NCBI RefSeq assembly: GCF_002285435.1
Contig: NZ_NSBT01000036.1
Span: 1 to 64,000, forward strand
DNA length: 64,000 nucleotides
Direction of reading: 5' to 3'
Source: Actibacterium ureilyticum
Lineage (GTDB): Bacteria; Pseudomonadota; Alphaproteobacteria; Rhodobacterales; Rhodobacteraceae
This document shows, one piece after another, positions 52,933-62,020 of this stretch; the stretch's first letter is position 1; the number at the start of each line of letters is the position of its first letter. Position numbers and translations under genes: made by a program. The notes beneath the pieces were generated by a model, which made no database searches, was not told the origin of the DNA, and was given only the letters and a program-made list of their open reading frames with translations.

Positions 52933-53026
52933 GAGAGGTTGGCGCGGGCAGGCACCTCGCCAACCCGGTCAGGTCCGGAAGGAAGCAGCCGTAACGAGCC
53001 CCGCTTGGGTCGTTGTCCAGCCTCTC
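52933..53026 (+). ncRNA. ffs: Signal recognition particle RNA (4.5S, bacterial small type)
   Basis: About 94 nt that fold into one long hairpin. The ends GAGAGG and CCTCTC pair. The conserved Ffh-binding core GGTCAGGTCCGGAAGGAAGC, including the GGAA tetraloop, is at about 52967-52986, and the asymmetric bulge sequence AGCAGCC follows. The RNA binds Ffh and FtsY for co-translational membrane targeting. The ends are estimated from the pairing. The 3' end is 4 nt from the pcaB stop codon. Confidence 0.95.
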
Positions 53027-53029
53027 ACC

Positions 53030-54094
53030 CTAATCCCCCGACGCATCCCCGATCGACGTGACCTGCGACAGCAGGGTTTCGGTCGCCGAAAGCCCGCGCG
53101 CCGTGGCCATGCAGATCTGCGGCAGCACCAGCCATTCCAGCGTCCAGGCGCTGCCGGAGCGGTCCTGTTCGTGGATCATCGCCTGATGCAGCAGCCCGAT
53201 CTGCCCCGCGTTGAACCGCGCCAGCGTCACCAGAAGCTCTGCCAGGATCGGGTTCTGCTTGTGCGGCATGGCCGACGAGCCGCCGCCGCCCGCAACCGTC
53301 ATCGCGTCGATGCCTTGCTGGGTCATCAGCGCGATATCCTGACCGATCTTGCCCAGGCTCCCGCTGATCGCGGCCATCAGCCCGCCATAGGCGACGATGG
53401 GCGCGCGGTTCACATGCCAGGCCCGCGCCGGGTCGCCCAGACCCAGTTGCCGCGCCATGTCGGCGGCAATCGCGTCGCCCGCATCGCCGAACCCCGCGCG
53501 GTTGCCCACCGCGCCGCCCAGTTGCAGCAACTCGACCCCGGGGCGCAGATCGCGCAGCGCGGCGATGTGGTCTTCGACCGCGATCCGCCAGGGCGCAAGC
53601 CGGTCGGCCACCTGCATCGGCAGCGCCGCCTGCATCCGCGTGCGGCCCATCAGCGGGTTCGCGCCAAAGGCCTGCTCCAACGCCTCGACCTGATGGGCGA
53701 TGGCGGCCAGACGCCCGGCAACCAGATCCGACATGTCGCGCAGGATCAGCACCGTGGCGGTGTCGATCACATCTTGCGAGGTCGCGCCGGTATGCACCAG
53801 CTTGGCATCCTGCCCCACGGCACCGCGCAGCTGCCGGATCAGCTCCGGCACCGGCAGGCCATCGCCCCCGGTCGCGGCGCTTAGCGCGCCCATGTCGGGC
53901 GAAAAACCGTCGATCTGCCAGGCGACAGCTTCACAGGCGTCGGGCGCAGCCTGCCCCACCGCCCCCATGGCGCGGGTCAGGGCGGCTTCGAACCGCAGCA
54001 TCGCCTGTATCTGGCGGTCCGGAGACCAGATCGCCGCCGCGTCGTCATCGCCGATCAGGCCCCAGAGCCAGCTTTGTTCCAATGCCGGGATCAC
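53030..54094 (-). CDS. pcaB: 3-carboxy-cis,cis-muconate cycloisomerase
   Basis: Enzyme of 354 aa of the fumarase/aspartase/argininosuccinate lyase superfamily. It cyclises 3-carboxymuconate to 4-carboxymuconolactone in protocatechuate breakdown. The superfamily signature GGGGSSAMPHKQNP and the upstream HTGATSQDV motif are present. Pseudomonas PcaB has about 450 residues, so the C-terminal domain is largely missing here. The frame starts with GTG at 54094, overlapping the pcaD stop by 4 nt (GTGA), so translation is coupled. It is the last gene of pobA-pcaCHGDB and ends 4 nt from the SRP RNA. Confidence 0.92.
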   Translation of the reverse strand: MIPALEQSWLWGLIGDDDAAAIWSPDRQIQAMLRFEAALTRAMGAVGQAAPDACEAVAWQIDGFSPDMGALSAATGGDGLPVPELIRQLRGAVGQDAKLVHTGATSQDVIDTATVLILRDMSDLVAGRLAAIAHQVEALEQAFGANPLMGRTRMQAALPMQVADRLAPWRIAVEDHIAALRDLRPGVELLQLGGAVGNRAGFGDAGDAIAADMARQLGLGDPARAWHVNRAPIVAYGGLMAAISGSLGKIGQDIALMTQQGIDAMTVAGGGGSSAMPHKQNPILAELLVTLARFNAGQIGLLHQAMIHEQDRSGSAWTLEWLVLPQICMATARGLSATETLLSQVTSIGDASGD

Positions 54095-54876
54095 ATCATG
54101 CCCTCGTAAAGCGCCATCAGGATTTCGGCCACTTTCTCAGGTGCTTCAATGGATGGCAAATGCCCCACCCCGGCGATCTCGGAAAATTGTGCGCCGTCGA
54201 TCAGATCGGCCAGCCCGCCCACCACGTCGGTTGGGGTCGCCTGATCGGCGCTTCCTGCGATACAGGCCACCGGAAGCTGAAGCGCACGGGTGCTTTCGGT
54301 CAGGTCCGCGTCGCGTACCGCACGACACGCGGCGACATACCCACCCAGCGGCGTGCGGACCAGCATGTTGCGATAGCCCGCCACCGCCGCTGGCTGTCCC
54401 GACAGGAAGCCGGGCGAGAACCAACGCTCCAGCACCGCGTCCGCCATCGGGGCGATGCCGCCCTGCTCCAGCGCCGCGATGCGGGTGTCCCACATCTCGG
54501 GCGTGCCGATCCGCGCGGCGGTGTTCGACAGGATCAGACCGGCAATCAGGTCGGGCCGGTGCGCGGCCATGTGCTGGCCGATCTGCCCGCCCATCGACAC
54601 CCCGCAGAACAGCGCGCCCGAAAGCCCGCAGTGATCCATCACCCCGGCCATGTCGGCGGCGTGATCGGCGATGCTGCTGGCGCCGGTGTCGGACAACCCG
54701 TGACCGGATTTGTCCATGCACAGCACCGGCAGCTCGGCAGGCAGACGCGCGATTACCCCGTCCCAGATCCGCAGATCGGTGCCCAGCGAATTGGCAAACA
54801 CCACCGGACGCGCGCCGGCCCGCCCGGGCCGGAACGCCACATGCAGCACCCGCTGGCCGATCCTTACGAATTCCAT
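54091..54876 (-). CDS. pcaD: 3-oxoadipate enol-lactonase
   Basis: Alpha/beta hydrolase of 261 aa that opens 3-oxoadipate enol-lactone to 3-oxoadipate. The nucleophile elbow is CGVSMGG with S94, the histidine is in GVGHLPSIE near residue 238 and the typical FANSLGTDLRIWD block lies near the N-terminus. The ATG at 54876 follows AGGAG. It is 25 nt after pcaG and coupled to pcaB. Confidence 0.93.
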   Translation of the reverse strand: MEFVRIGQRVLHVAFRPGRAGARPVVFANSLGTDLRIWDGVIARLPAELPVLCMDKSGHGLSDTGASSIADHAADMAGVMDHCGLSGALFCGVSMGGQIGQHMAAHRPDLIAGLILSNTAARIGTPEMWDTRIAALEQGGIAPMADAVLERWFSPGFLSGQPAAVAGYRNMLVRTPLGGYVAACRAVRDADLTESTRALQLPVACIAGSADQATPTDVVGGLADLIDGAQFSEIAGVGHLPSIEAPEKVAEILMALYEGMM

Positions 54877-54901
54877 GGTTTGCGCTCCTGTCCGGGCGAT
54901 T

Positions 54902-55597
54902 TCAGATGTCGAAGAATACCGTCTCGCCCTCGCCCTGAAGCCGGATGTCGAAACGATAGACCTGCACGCCATCGCGCATCCCGGCCTGTTTCGCGATCAG
55001 CGTCGGGCGGCGGCTTTCCCATTCGATCAGGTTCAGCACCGGATCGGTGGCGTTCGCCGCGCCCTCGTCTTCGAAATACATCCTTGTGTTCAGCCCGATA
55101 TTGATGCCACGCGCGACAATCCACAGGTTGATATGCGGGGCCATGTCGTGATGCGCCTCGTCCGCGCGGCCCTGCCAGTCGTCATTGGCATGCGCGGGCG
55201 GGTGCAGCGGCCCCGACCCCAGCTTGCGCCGCGCGCGCACGGGCCCGGGCTTCACGGTGTCGAAGCCCCATTCGCCGGTCTCGAAATCGGTGATGACCCG
55301 GCCCCAGCCGCGAAAGCCGTCCTCGACTTCGCCGCCGCCTTCGGGATGGGCATAGATGCCGGCGGCATTGGCCTGCCAGGCCTCGATCAGCACGTCCTTG
55401 ACCGGGTTGCCGGTGCCGTCGATCACCACGCCCTCGACCCGGATGCGTTCGCCCTTGGCATTCGGCCCGGCAATGTCCCAGCCCAGTTCCTGGCGATAGA
55501 TGTCGAAACCCGCCGCGCCGGGGGCCAGCCCGATATGCACATAAGGACCGGCGGTCTGCGATGGGGTTTCCTTCAGATAATCCAGACGCTGCACCAT
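54902..55597 (-). CDS. pcaG: Protocatechuate 3,4-dioxygenase alpha subunit
   Basis: Subunit of 231 aa of the intradiol dioxygenase that cleaves protocatechuate to 3-carboxymuconate. It shares the fold of PcaH but lacks the full set of iron ligands. The SQTAGPYVHIGLAPG segment near the N-terminus and VLIEAWQANAAGIY are family features. It is slightly longer than the Pseudomonas alpha subunit (about 200 aa), with an insertion around residues 120-145. It lies 2 nt after pcaH. Confidence 0.93.
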   Translation of the reverse strand: MVQRLDYLKETPSQTAGPYVHIGLAPGAAGFDIYRQELGWDIAGPNAKGERIRVEGVVIDGTGNPVKDVLIEAWQANAAGIYAHPEGGGEVEDGFRGWGRVITDFETGEWGFDTVKPGPVRARRKLGSGPLHPPAHANDDWQGRADEAHHDMAPHINLWIVARGINIGLNTRMYFEDEGAANATDPVLNLIEWESRRPTLIAKQAGMRDGVQVYRFDIRLQGEGETVFFDI

Positions 55598-55599
55598 GA

Positions 55600-56708
<1,109 letters not shown>

Positions 56709-56741
56709 CTTGCAATTCCTTCCCGGGTCCGGGCCGACCCG

Positions 56742-57911
56742 TCAATAGGGCAAACCCACATAGTTTTCGGCCATCGCCTGTTGCGCCGCGCTGTTGTCGC
56801 GCAGGAATTCCAGCTCGGCGATCTGCATCTTCAGGTCGAATGCCGTCTGTTCGGGATACCGATGCAGCAGTGACGAGAACCACCACGAGAACCGCTCGGC
56901 CTTCCAGATGCGTTTCAATGCCTTTTCGGAATAGCTGTCGATCCCCTGCGCGGAGCCGTCCTCGTAGAATGCCCGCAACCCGTTATACAGGTAATGGATG
57001 TCCGACGCCGCGGTGTTCAGCCCCTTGGCTCCGGTGGGCGGCACGATATGCGCGGCGTCCCCGCACAGGAACAACCGGCCCCAGCGCATCGGCTCGGTCA
57101 CAAAGGACCGCAGCGGCGCGATGGATTTTTCGATCGACGGGCCGGTGACCAGCTTGTCGGCCATATCGGCGGGGATGCGGCGTTTCAACTCGGCCCAGAA
57201 ATCATCGTCGCTCCAATCGCCGGGCGCGTCGGTCAGCGGGCACTGGATGTAATAGCGGCTGAGGTTTTCGTTGCGCATCGAACACAGCGCGAAGCCGCGC
57301 GGCGAATTGGCATAGATCAGCTCGTGATGCACCGGCGGGGTTTCCGACAGCACACCCAGCCAACCAAAGGGATAGACCTTTTCGTATTCGCGGCGCACGG
57401 TCTCGGGGATGGTCTTGCGGCTGACTCCGTGAAACCCGTCGCAGCCCGCCACGAAATCGCATTCGATCCGCCGCGCCGCGCCGTCCACGGTATAGCTCAC
57501 CGCCGGGGCATCGGTATCGGCGCCGTGGATCGTGACATCCTCGACCTGATATTCGATCTTGCCACCGGCCTTTTCGCGCGCGGCATACAGGTCGCGGGTC
57601 AGTTCGGTCTGGCCATAGACGATGACCGGCGTTCCGGTCAGCCCGGCGAAATCGACACGAAACATCGTGTCGCCAAAGGACACCATGGTGCCGTCATGCA
57701 CGTGACCCTCGGCATGCATCCGGTCGGCGCAGCCGGCTTCCTCCATCAGCGCGACCAGACCACGTTCCAGCACGCCCGCGCGGATCCGGCCCAGGACATA
57801 GTCCTTTGTCTTGCGCTCCAGCACGACGCTGTCGATCCCGCGCCGGTGCAGAAGCTGCGACAGCAAAAGCCCGGACGGCCCTGCACCGATGATGGCAACC
57901 TGCGTTTTCAT
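56742..57911 (-). CDS. pobA: 4-hydroxybenzoate 3-monooxygenase
   Basis: FAD-dependent hydroxylase of 389 aa that converts 4-hydroxybenzoate to protocatechuate with NADPH and oxygen. The dinucleotide motif IIGAGPSGLLLSQLL is at residues 7-21, RIRAGVLE near 43 is a substrate/flavin contact and the second FAD motif LFLCGDAAHIVPPTGAKG lies near 280. It is the first gene of the pca operon, so protocatechuate is made and degraded from one transcript. It is divergent from pcaQ, with a palindrome in the 84-bp gap. Confidence 0.95.
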   Translation of the reverse strand: MKTQVAIIGAGPSGLLLSQLLHRRGIDSVVLERKTKDYVLGRIRAGVLERGLVALMEEAGCADRMHAEGHVHDGTMVSFGDTMFRVDFAGLTGTPVIVYGQTELTRDLYAAREKAGGKIEYQVEDVTIHGADTDAPAVSYTVDGAARRIECDFVAGCDGFHGVSRKTIPETVRREYEKVYPFGWLGVLSETPPVHHELIYANSPRGFALCSMRNENLSRYYIQCPLTDAPGDWSDDDFWAELKRRIPADMADKLVTGPSIEKSIAPLRSFVTEPMRWGRLFLCGDAAHIVPPTGAKGLNTAASDIHYLYNGLRAFYEDGSAQGIDSYSEKALKRIWKAERFSWWFSSLLHRYPEQTAFDLKMQIAELEFLRDNSAAQQAMAENYVGLPY

Positions 57912-57944
57912 CGAACCCCTCCCGATCGTTTGACAAGACCATGA

Positions 57945-57956
57945 ATAATCAATTAT
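57945..57956. promoter_or_regulatory. Candidate LysR-type (PcaQ) operator
   Basis: ATAATCAATTAT, with arms ATAAT and ATTAT around two bases, lies in the pobA-pcaQ gap. The T-rich/A-rich inverted symmetry is what LysR regulators bind. It is not a close copy of the published PcaQ site of Sinorhizobium, so the assignment is tentative. Confidence 0.4.
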
Positions 57957-57995
57957 GGAAAGTAAAATGACTTCTGATTGGATTTGATTTCCAAT

Positions 57996-58949
57996 ATGGC
58001 AACAAACAAGGCCAAACAGATCAAGATGCGGCACCTGTCGGCCTTCGTGGAATCCACGCGCGCCGGGTCGCTGAAGCTGGCCGCCGAACGTCTGTTCCTG
58101 ACCCAACCGGCGATTTCCAAGACCCTGAAGGACCTTGAGGAGATCCTGGGCGTCAGCCTGATGGACCGGGGCCGCGGCGGGCTGAGCCTGACGCGCGAGG
58201 GCGAGGTTCTGCTGCCCTTCGCCGAACAAAGCCTGGCCGCGCTGGAACACGGGCTGTCCAGCCTGGAAGCGATCAATGCGGGCGATGCCAGCCCGCTGCG
58301 CGTGGGGGCGTTGCCGTCGGTCGCGGCGGACCTGCTGCCGGTCGCGGTGGATGTCTTTGCCCGGCTGTCGCCTGCAACCCCCGTCACCGTGGAAGAGGGG
58401 CGCATCAGCTCGATGCTGGAACATCTGCGGATGGGCTATCTGGAATTCGTGATCGGCCGCCTGGGCAAGCCCGAGACCATGATCGGCCTGAGCTTTACCC
58501 AGCTTTATGCGGAAAACGTCGTCTTTGCGGTGGCGGCGGATCACCCGCTGGCGCAGGGATGCGAGCTTGAGGATATCGCCAACTGGCTGGTGCTGTACCC
58601 GCCCGCGACCGCCGCGATCCGGTCCTTTGTCGACCGGTTCATGATCACCAAGGGGATCGGGCGGCTGCCCGACCGGCTGGACACCGTTTCCGGCGCCTTC
58701 GGGCGGTCGATGACCCTGGGTCCGCGCAAGGCGATCTGGATCATCTCCGAAGGCGTGGTGTCGCGCGATATCGCGGCCGGGCGCATGGTGGCGCTGCCGC
58801 TCGACACCTCGGCGATGGCCGGGCCGATCGGGATCATGGCCCGCTCCGAGGAAGACCCGACGCCGCCCATGCGCCTGTTCCGACAGGCATTGCTGGCCGC
58901 CCGCGATCAGACGCGAGGGCTGGCCGAACCCTCAACCGAAACCCCGTAA
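57996..58949 (+). CDS. pcaQ: LysR-family regulator PcaQ
   Basis: Regulator of 317 aa. The N-terminal winged helix-turn-helix contains RLFLTQPAISKTLKDLEE, and an effector-binding domain follows from about residue 90. The helix and the following RGRGGLSLTREGEVLLPFAEQ segment resemble PcaQ, which activates pca genes in response to 3-carboxymuconate or the muconolactone in rhizobia. It is divergent from pobA. I use the ATG at 57996; a TTG at 57978 would add six residues. Downstream, 16 nt away, is the BKACE gene, likely in the same unit. Confidence 0.88.
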   Translation: MATNKAKQIKMRHLSAFVESTRAGSLKLAAERLFLTQPAISKTLKDLEEILGVSLMDRGRGGLSLTREGEVLLPFAEQSLAALEHGLSSLEAINAGDASPLRVGALPSVAADLLPVAVDVFARLSPATPVTVEEGRISSMLEHLRMGYLEFVIGRLGKPETMIGLSFTQLYAENVVFAVAADHPLAQGCELEDIANWLVLYPPATAAIRSFVDRFMITKGIGRLPDRLDTVSGAFGRSMTLGPRKAIWIISEGVVSRDIAAGRMVALPLDTSAMAGPIGIMARSEEDPTPPMRLFRQALLAARDQTRGLAEPSTETP

Positions 58950-58965
58950 CCACAGGCTGACCTTA

Positions 58966-59805
58966 ATGTCCCAGACCCCCTGCATCATCTGCGTGGCGAT
59001 CACCGGATCGCTGCCGCAGAAATCCGACAACCCCGCCGTGCCGATCACGGTCGGCGAACAGGTCGAAAGCACGCATGAAGCGTTCGAGGCTGGCGCCGCC
59101 ATCGTTCACGCCCATGTCCGCAACGACGATGGCACGCCCAGTTCCGACCCCGAGAAATTCGCCCGCCTGAAAGAGGGGCTGGAAAAGCACTGCCCGGGGA
59201 TGATCATCCAGTTTTCAACCGGCGGGCGCTCTGGCGCGGGACAGACCCGTGGCGGGATGCTGCCGCTGCAACCGGACATGGCCTCGCTTTCCGTAGGGTC
59301 GAACAATTTCCCGACCCGCGTCTACGAGAACCCGCCGGATCTGGTGCAATGGCTGGCCAGCGAGATGGTCGAACACGGCGTAAAGCCCGAGATCGAGGCC
59401 TTTGACCTGAGCCATATCCTGCAGGCAAAGGCAATGTGGGAACGCGGCGAGATTGCGGAACGCCCCTATGTGCAATTCGTGATGGGGGTCAAGAACGCCA
59501 TGACCGTCGATCGCGATGTATTCGAATACTATATCCACACGGTCAAGCGGCTGTTCGGCGCGGATGTGCCCTGGTGCGCCGCCGGGATCGGGCGCGAGCA
59601 GATCACACTGAACGACTGGGCCGTCAGCAACGGTGGCCATGCCCGCACCGGGCTTGAGGACAACGTGCGCCTGAACAAGACGACGCTGGCGCCGTCGAAT
59701 GCCGCGCTGGTGCGCCGCGTGGCCGAGATTTGCGACAAATACGAACGCCCCGTGGCCAGCTGGCAGCAGGCGCGTCAGATCCTGGGCCTTTCGCCCGCGG
59801 CTTAA
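58966..59805 (+). CDS. Beta-keto acid cleavage enzyme (BKACE, DUF849 family)
   Basis: Cytoplasmic zinc enzyme of 279 aa. Members condense a beta-keto acid with acetyl-CoA to give acetoacetate and a new acyl-CoA; the founding member acts in lysine fermentation (Kce). The zinc ligands H48 and H50 (VHAHVR) and E230 (GLEDNVR), and the AITGSLP motif are conserved. Its place beside pcaQ and opposite pobA-pca suggests 3-oxoadipate as substrate, yielding succinyl-CoA and acetoacetate, which would replace PcaIJ and PcaF. That substrate is an inference. Confidence 0.88.
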   Translation: MSQTPCIICVAITGSLPQKSDNPAVPITVGEQVESTHEAFEAGAAIVHAHVRNDDGTPSSDPEKFARLKEGLEKHCPGMIIQFSTGGRSGAGQTRGGMLPLQPDMASLSVGSNNFPTRVYENPPDLVQWLASEMVEHGVKPEIEAFDLSHILQAKAMWERGEIAERPYVQFVMGVKNAMTVDRDVFEYYIHTVKRLFGADVPWCAAGIGREQITLNDWAVSNGGHARTGLEDNVRLNKTTLAPSNAALVRRVAEICDKYERPVASWQQARQILGLSPAA

Positions 59806-60284
59806 TCGCCCGCCCTGGCGTCGCCGGGATCGACCAGCGGCGCCCGGCTCAGGTGGTTGCCCGCATCGGCGGCCTTGGTCGCCAGCCGCAGGAATTCCTG
59901 CTGCTCCTGCGGGTCCAACCCGCCCAGGATGTCCTGTTGCAGATCCTGTACCAGCGGCATCACCCGGGCCAACAGCGCGCGGCCCGGCTCGGTCAGGGTC
60001 GCAACCCGCGCGCGGCGGTCACGCGCGCTGACCTTGCGCGCGACATAGCCCTTTGATTCCAGCCGATCGACCACCCCGCCGATCGTGGCCCGGTCATAGG
60101 CGATCAGCCCCGCCAGGCTGGCCTGATCGATCCCGGGATTGACCCGAATCGCGTTCAGCGCCGCAAATTGCACCGGAGTCAGATCGATTCCGTTGGATTT
60201 CATCCGGTCCTGAAAGATCGATACCGAGATCTGGTTGAGCCGCCGGATCAGGTGGCCCGCCATATTGTAGATTTCCAGTTTCAT
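59802..60284 (-). CDS. MarR-family transcriptional regulator
   Basis: Winged-helix repressor of 160 aa. The N-terminal dimerisation helix starts MAGHLIRRLNQISVSIF, the recognition helix is in DRATIGGVVDRLESKGYV and the wing is in [13 protein letters not shown]. MarR proteins often sense aromatic acids or their CoA esters. It is divergent from the TRAP transporter and monooxygenase genes, so it is their likely repressor; the gap holds clustered half-sites. Its stop overlaps the convergent BKACE stop (shared TTAA). Confidence 0.88.
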   Translation of the reverse strand: MKLEIYNMAGHLIRRLNQISVSIFQDRMKSNGIDLTPVQFAALNAIRVNPGIDQASLAGLIAYDRATIGGVVDRLESKGYVARKVSARDRRARVATLTEPGRALLARVMPLVQDLQQDILGGLDPQEQQEFLRLATKAADAGNHLSRAPLVDPGDARAGD

Positions 60285-60354
60285 AACTTCACTTTACCAG
60301 ATTTCATCTGAGCGACACCAATCACGGGTGACACGTGACCGGGAATGAGCAAGC

Positions 60355-60410
60355 TTAGTATGTTGACTCATGTCAATGCTAAGCATACTTACGATATGCG
60401 TACATACTAA
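60355..60410. promoter_or_regulatory. MarR operator region upstream of the TRAP operon
   Basis: TTAGTATG at 60355-60362 and its exact reverse complement CATACTAA at 60403-60410 flank further related half-sites: GCATAC at about 60383 and TATGC near 60395, plus two TGCGTAC direct repeats (60396 and 60412). Such stacked GTATG/CATAC half-sites fit a MarR dimer binding to more than one site across the promoter. Confidence 0.55.
60363..60376. promoter_or_regulatory. FNR-like palindrome in the MarR/TRAP gap
   Basis: TTGACTCATGTCAA is a perfect inverted repeat of the TTGAC-N4-GTCAA form, like the ccoG box. It is nested within the MarR half-site cluster. It may be an FnrL site or part of the MarR operator. 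Confidence 0.35.
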
Positions 60411-60431
60411 TTGCGTACGGGAGGAAACGCG

Positions 60432-61457
60432 ATGACTTTCAAATCAGCCCTTTTGGGGACCCTGGCCAGCTGCGCCCTTTTCGCCGGATCGGCCAAGGCC
60501 GAGGATGTCACGCTGCTGATGCACCATTTCCTGTCGCCGGCCGCCAATGCGCACAAGCTGATGCTGCAAGGCTGGGCCGATGACGTGACCGAGGCCAGCG
60601 ATGGCCGCATCAAGGTCGAAATCTTCCCCGCCATGTCGATGGGCGGCAAACCGGGCGAGCTGTACAGCCAGGTGCGCGACGGCACCGCCGATATCGTCTG
60701 GACGCTGCTGGGCTATACCCCCGGCGTCTTCCCCCGGACCGAGGTTTTCGAGCTGCCGACCGTGCATCGCGGCTCGGCCGCGGCCACGACCCAGGCGCTG
60801 AACGCATCGTTCGACCTGCTGGCTGACGATTTCAAGGACATCAAGGTCCTGTTCCTGCACACCCATGACGGCAACCTGATCCATTCGGCCACCAAGCCGG
60901 TCGAAACGCTTGATGACGTTGCGGGCATGAAGCTGCGCACGCCGGGCCGCACCGGCGCCTGGGTGATCGAGGGCATGGGCGCCGAACCCGTGGCCATGCC
61001 GGTGCCCGCCCTGCCCGAGGCGATGTCCAAAGGCGTCGTCGATGGCGCGCTGACCACATACGAGATCGTGCCCGCGCTGAAGCTGCAGGAGCTGGACAAA
61101 TACGTGACCGAGCTGCCCGATGGCGACCGGTTCGGTACCGCCGTCTTCATGCTGGCGATGAACAAAGACACCTATGCCGGGCTTGATGACGAGCTGAAGG
61201 CGGTGATCGACGCCCATGCGCTGACCAATGTCTCGGCCGAGATCGGCCAGATGTGGGAAGGGTTCGAACAAAGCGGCCTGGACGCGCTGGCCGGCAAGGG
61301 GATCACCCCCACCGTTGTCAGTGCCGAGGAAGGCGCCAAGTTCGAGGCCATGAACCAGGCGGTCGTCGACCGCTGGATCGAGGATGTCACCGCACAGGGC
61401 ATCGACGGCGCCGCGCTGGTCGACGCCGCCCGTGCAGCCGTGAACGCCGCGCAGTAA
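60432..61457 (+). CDS. TRAP transporter substrate-binding protein (DctP family)
   Basis: Periplasmic binding protein of 341 aa. The signal peptide TFKSALLGTLASCALFAGSAKA is followed by EDVTLLMHHFLSP, and the family arginine that grips the substrate carboxylate lies in GMKLRTPGRTGAW. A GGGAGG ribosome binding site precedes the ATG at 60432. It belongs to the DctPQM set and is controlled from the MarR region. The neighbouring flavin hydroxylase makes an aromatic acid such as 3-hydroxybenzoate a likely ligand, but this is inferred. Confidence 0.92.
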   Translation: MTFKSALLGTLASCALFAGSAKAEDVTLLMHHFLSPAANAHKLMLQGWADDVTEASDGRIKVEIFPAMSMGGKPGELYSQVRDGTADIVWTLLGYTPGVFPRTEVFELPTVHRGSAAATTQALNASFDLLADDFKDIKVLFLHTHDGNLIHSATKPVETLDDVAGMKLRTPGRTGAWVIEGMGAEPVAMPVPALPEAMSKGVVDGALTTYEIVPALKLQELDKYVTELPDGDRFGTAVFMLAMNKDTYAGLDDELKAVIDAHALTNVSAEIGQMWEGFEQSGLDALAGKGITPTVVSAEEGAKFEAMNQAVVDRWIEDVTAQGIDGAALVDAARAAVNAAQ

Positions 61458-61468
61458 GCGCCATCGCC

Positions 61469-61490
61469 GGGGGGGGGGCGAATGTCCCCC
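61469..61490 (+). other. Ten-base G tract and hairpin between the TRAP P and Q genes
   Basis: A run of ten G residues (61469-61478) is followed by CCCCC at 61486-61490, making a short GC hairpin in the 65-nt gap. It has no T-tract. Such a stem could lower membrane-subunit expression relative to the abundant binding protein. The G run is also prone to length error. Confidence 0.6.
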
Positions 61491-61522
61491 GCATCCGAAA
61501 CTTCTGCCTGAAAGGGCCCCGC

Positions 61523-62020
61523 ATGACCCGCCTGCTGGAGCGGACCGCCGATCTTTTCGCGCTGATCGGTGGCGCCGTTGTCATCTTTATCGTGCTTGTC
61601 ACGACGCTTAACGCCGGGGCGTTGATCCTGGACCGGATCGCCGGGCTGTTCGGCTCCGATGTCTCGGCCCTGCCCGGGTACGAGGAACTGGTGCGGCTGT
61701 CGATTTCCGTCGCGGCGCTGATGTTCTTTCCCTATTGCCAGATGAAACGCGGGCATGTGGCCGTTGACCTGTTCGTGGCGCGCCTGCCGCAGGTGATCAA
61801 GACCGCGCTGGAACGGGTCTGGCTGCTGCTGACCGCCGGGATCGCGCTGTTCCTGGCCTGGTGGATGGTGCACGGGCTGTTCGAAAAGCGCGACGACGGC
61901 GTGATCACCGGTGTGCTGGGCCTGCCGGAATGGCCGTTCTATGCCCCGGGTATTGCCGCGCTTATCCTGTGGGCCGCCATCGCCCTGACCCAGATCCCGG
62001 GGGCGCGCCATCATGCTTGA
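61523..62020 (+). CDS. TRAP transporter small membrane subunit (DctQ family)
   Basis: Membrane protein of 165 aa with four predicted helices, at about residues 9-31, 58-73, 94-115 and 139-160. It forms the small integral subunit of the tripartite transporter and pairs with the large DctM subunit. The YCQMKRGHVAVDLF motif is typical. AAGGG stands upstream of the ATG at 61523. It overlaps the next gene by 8 nt. Confidence 0.92.
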   Translation: MTRLLERTADLFALIGGAVVIFIVLVTTLNAGALILDRIAGLFGSDVSALPGYEELVRLSISVAALMFFPYCQMKRGHVAVDLFVARLPQVIKTALERVWLLLTAGIALFLAWWMVHGLFEKRDDGVITGVLGLPEWPFYAPGIAALILWAAIALTQIPGARHHA

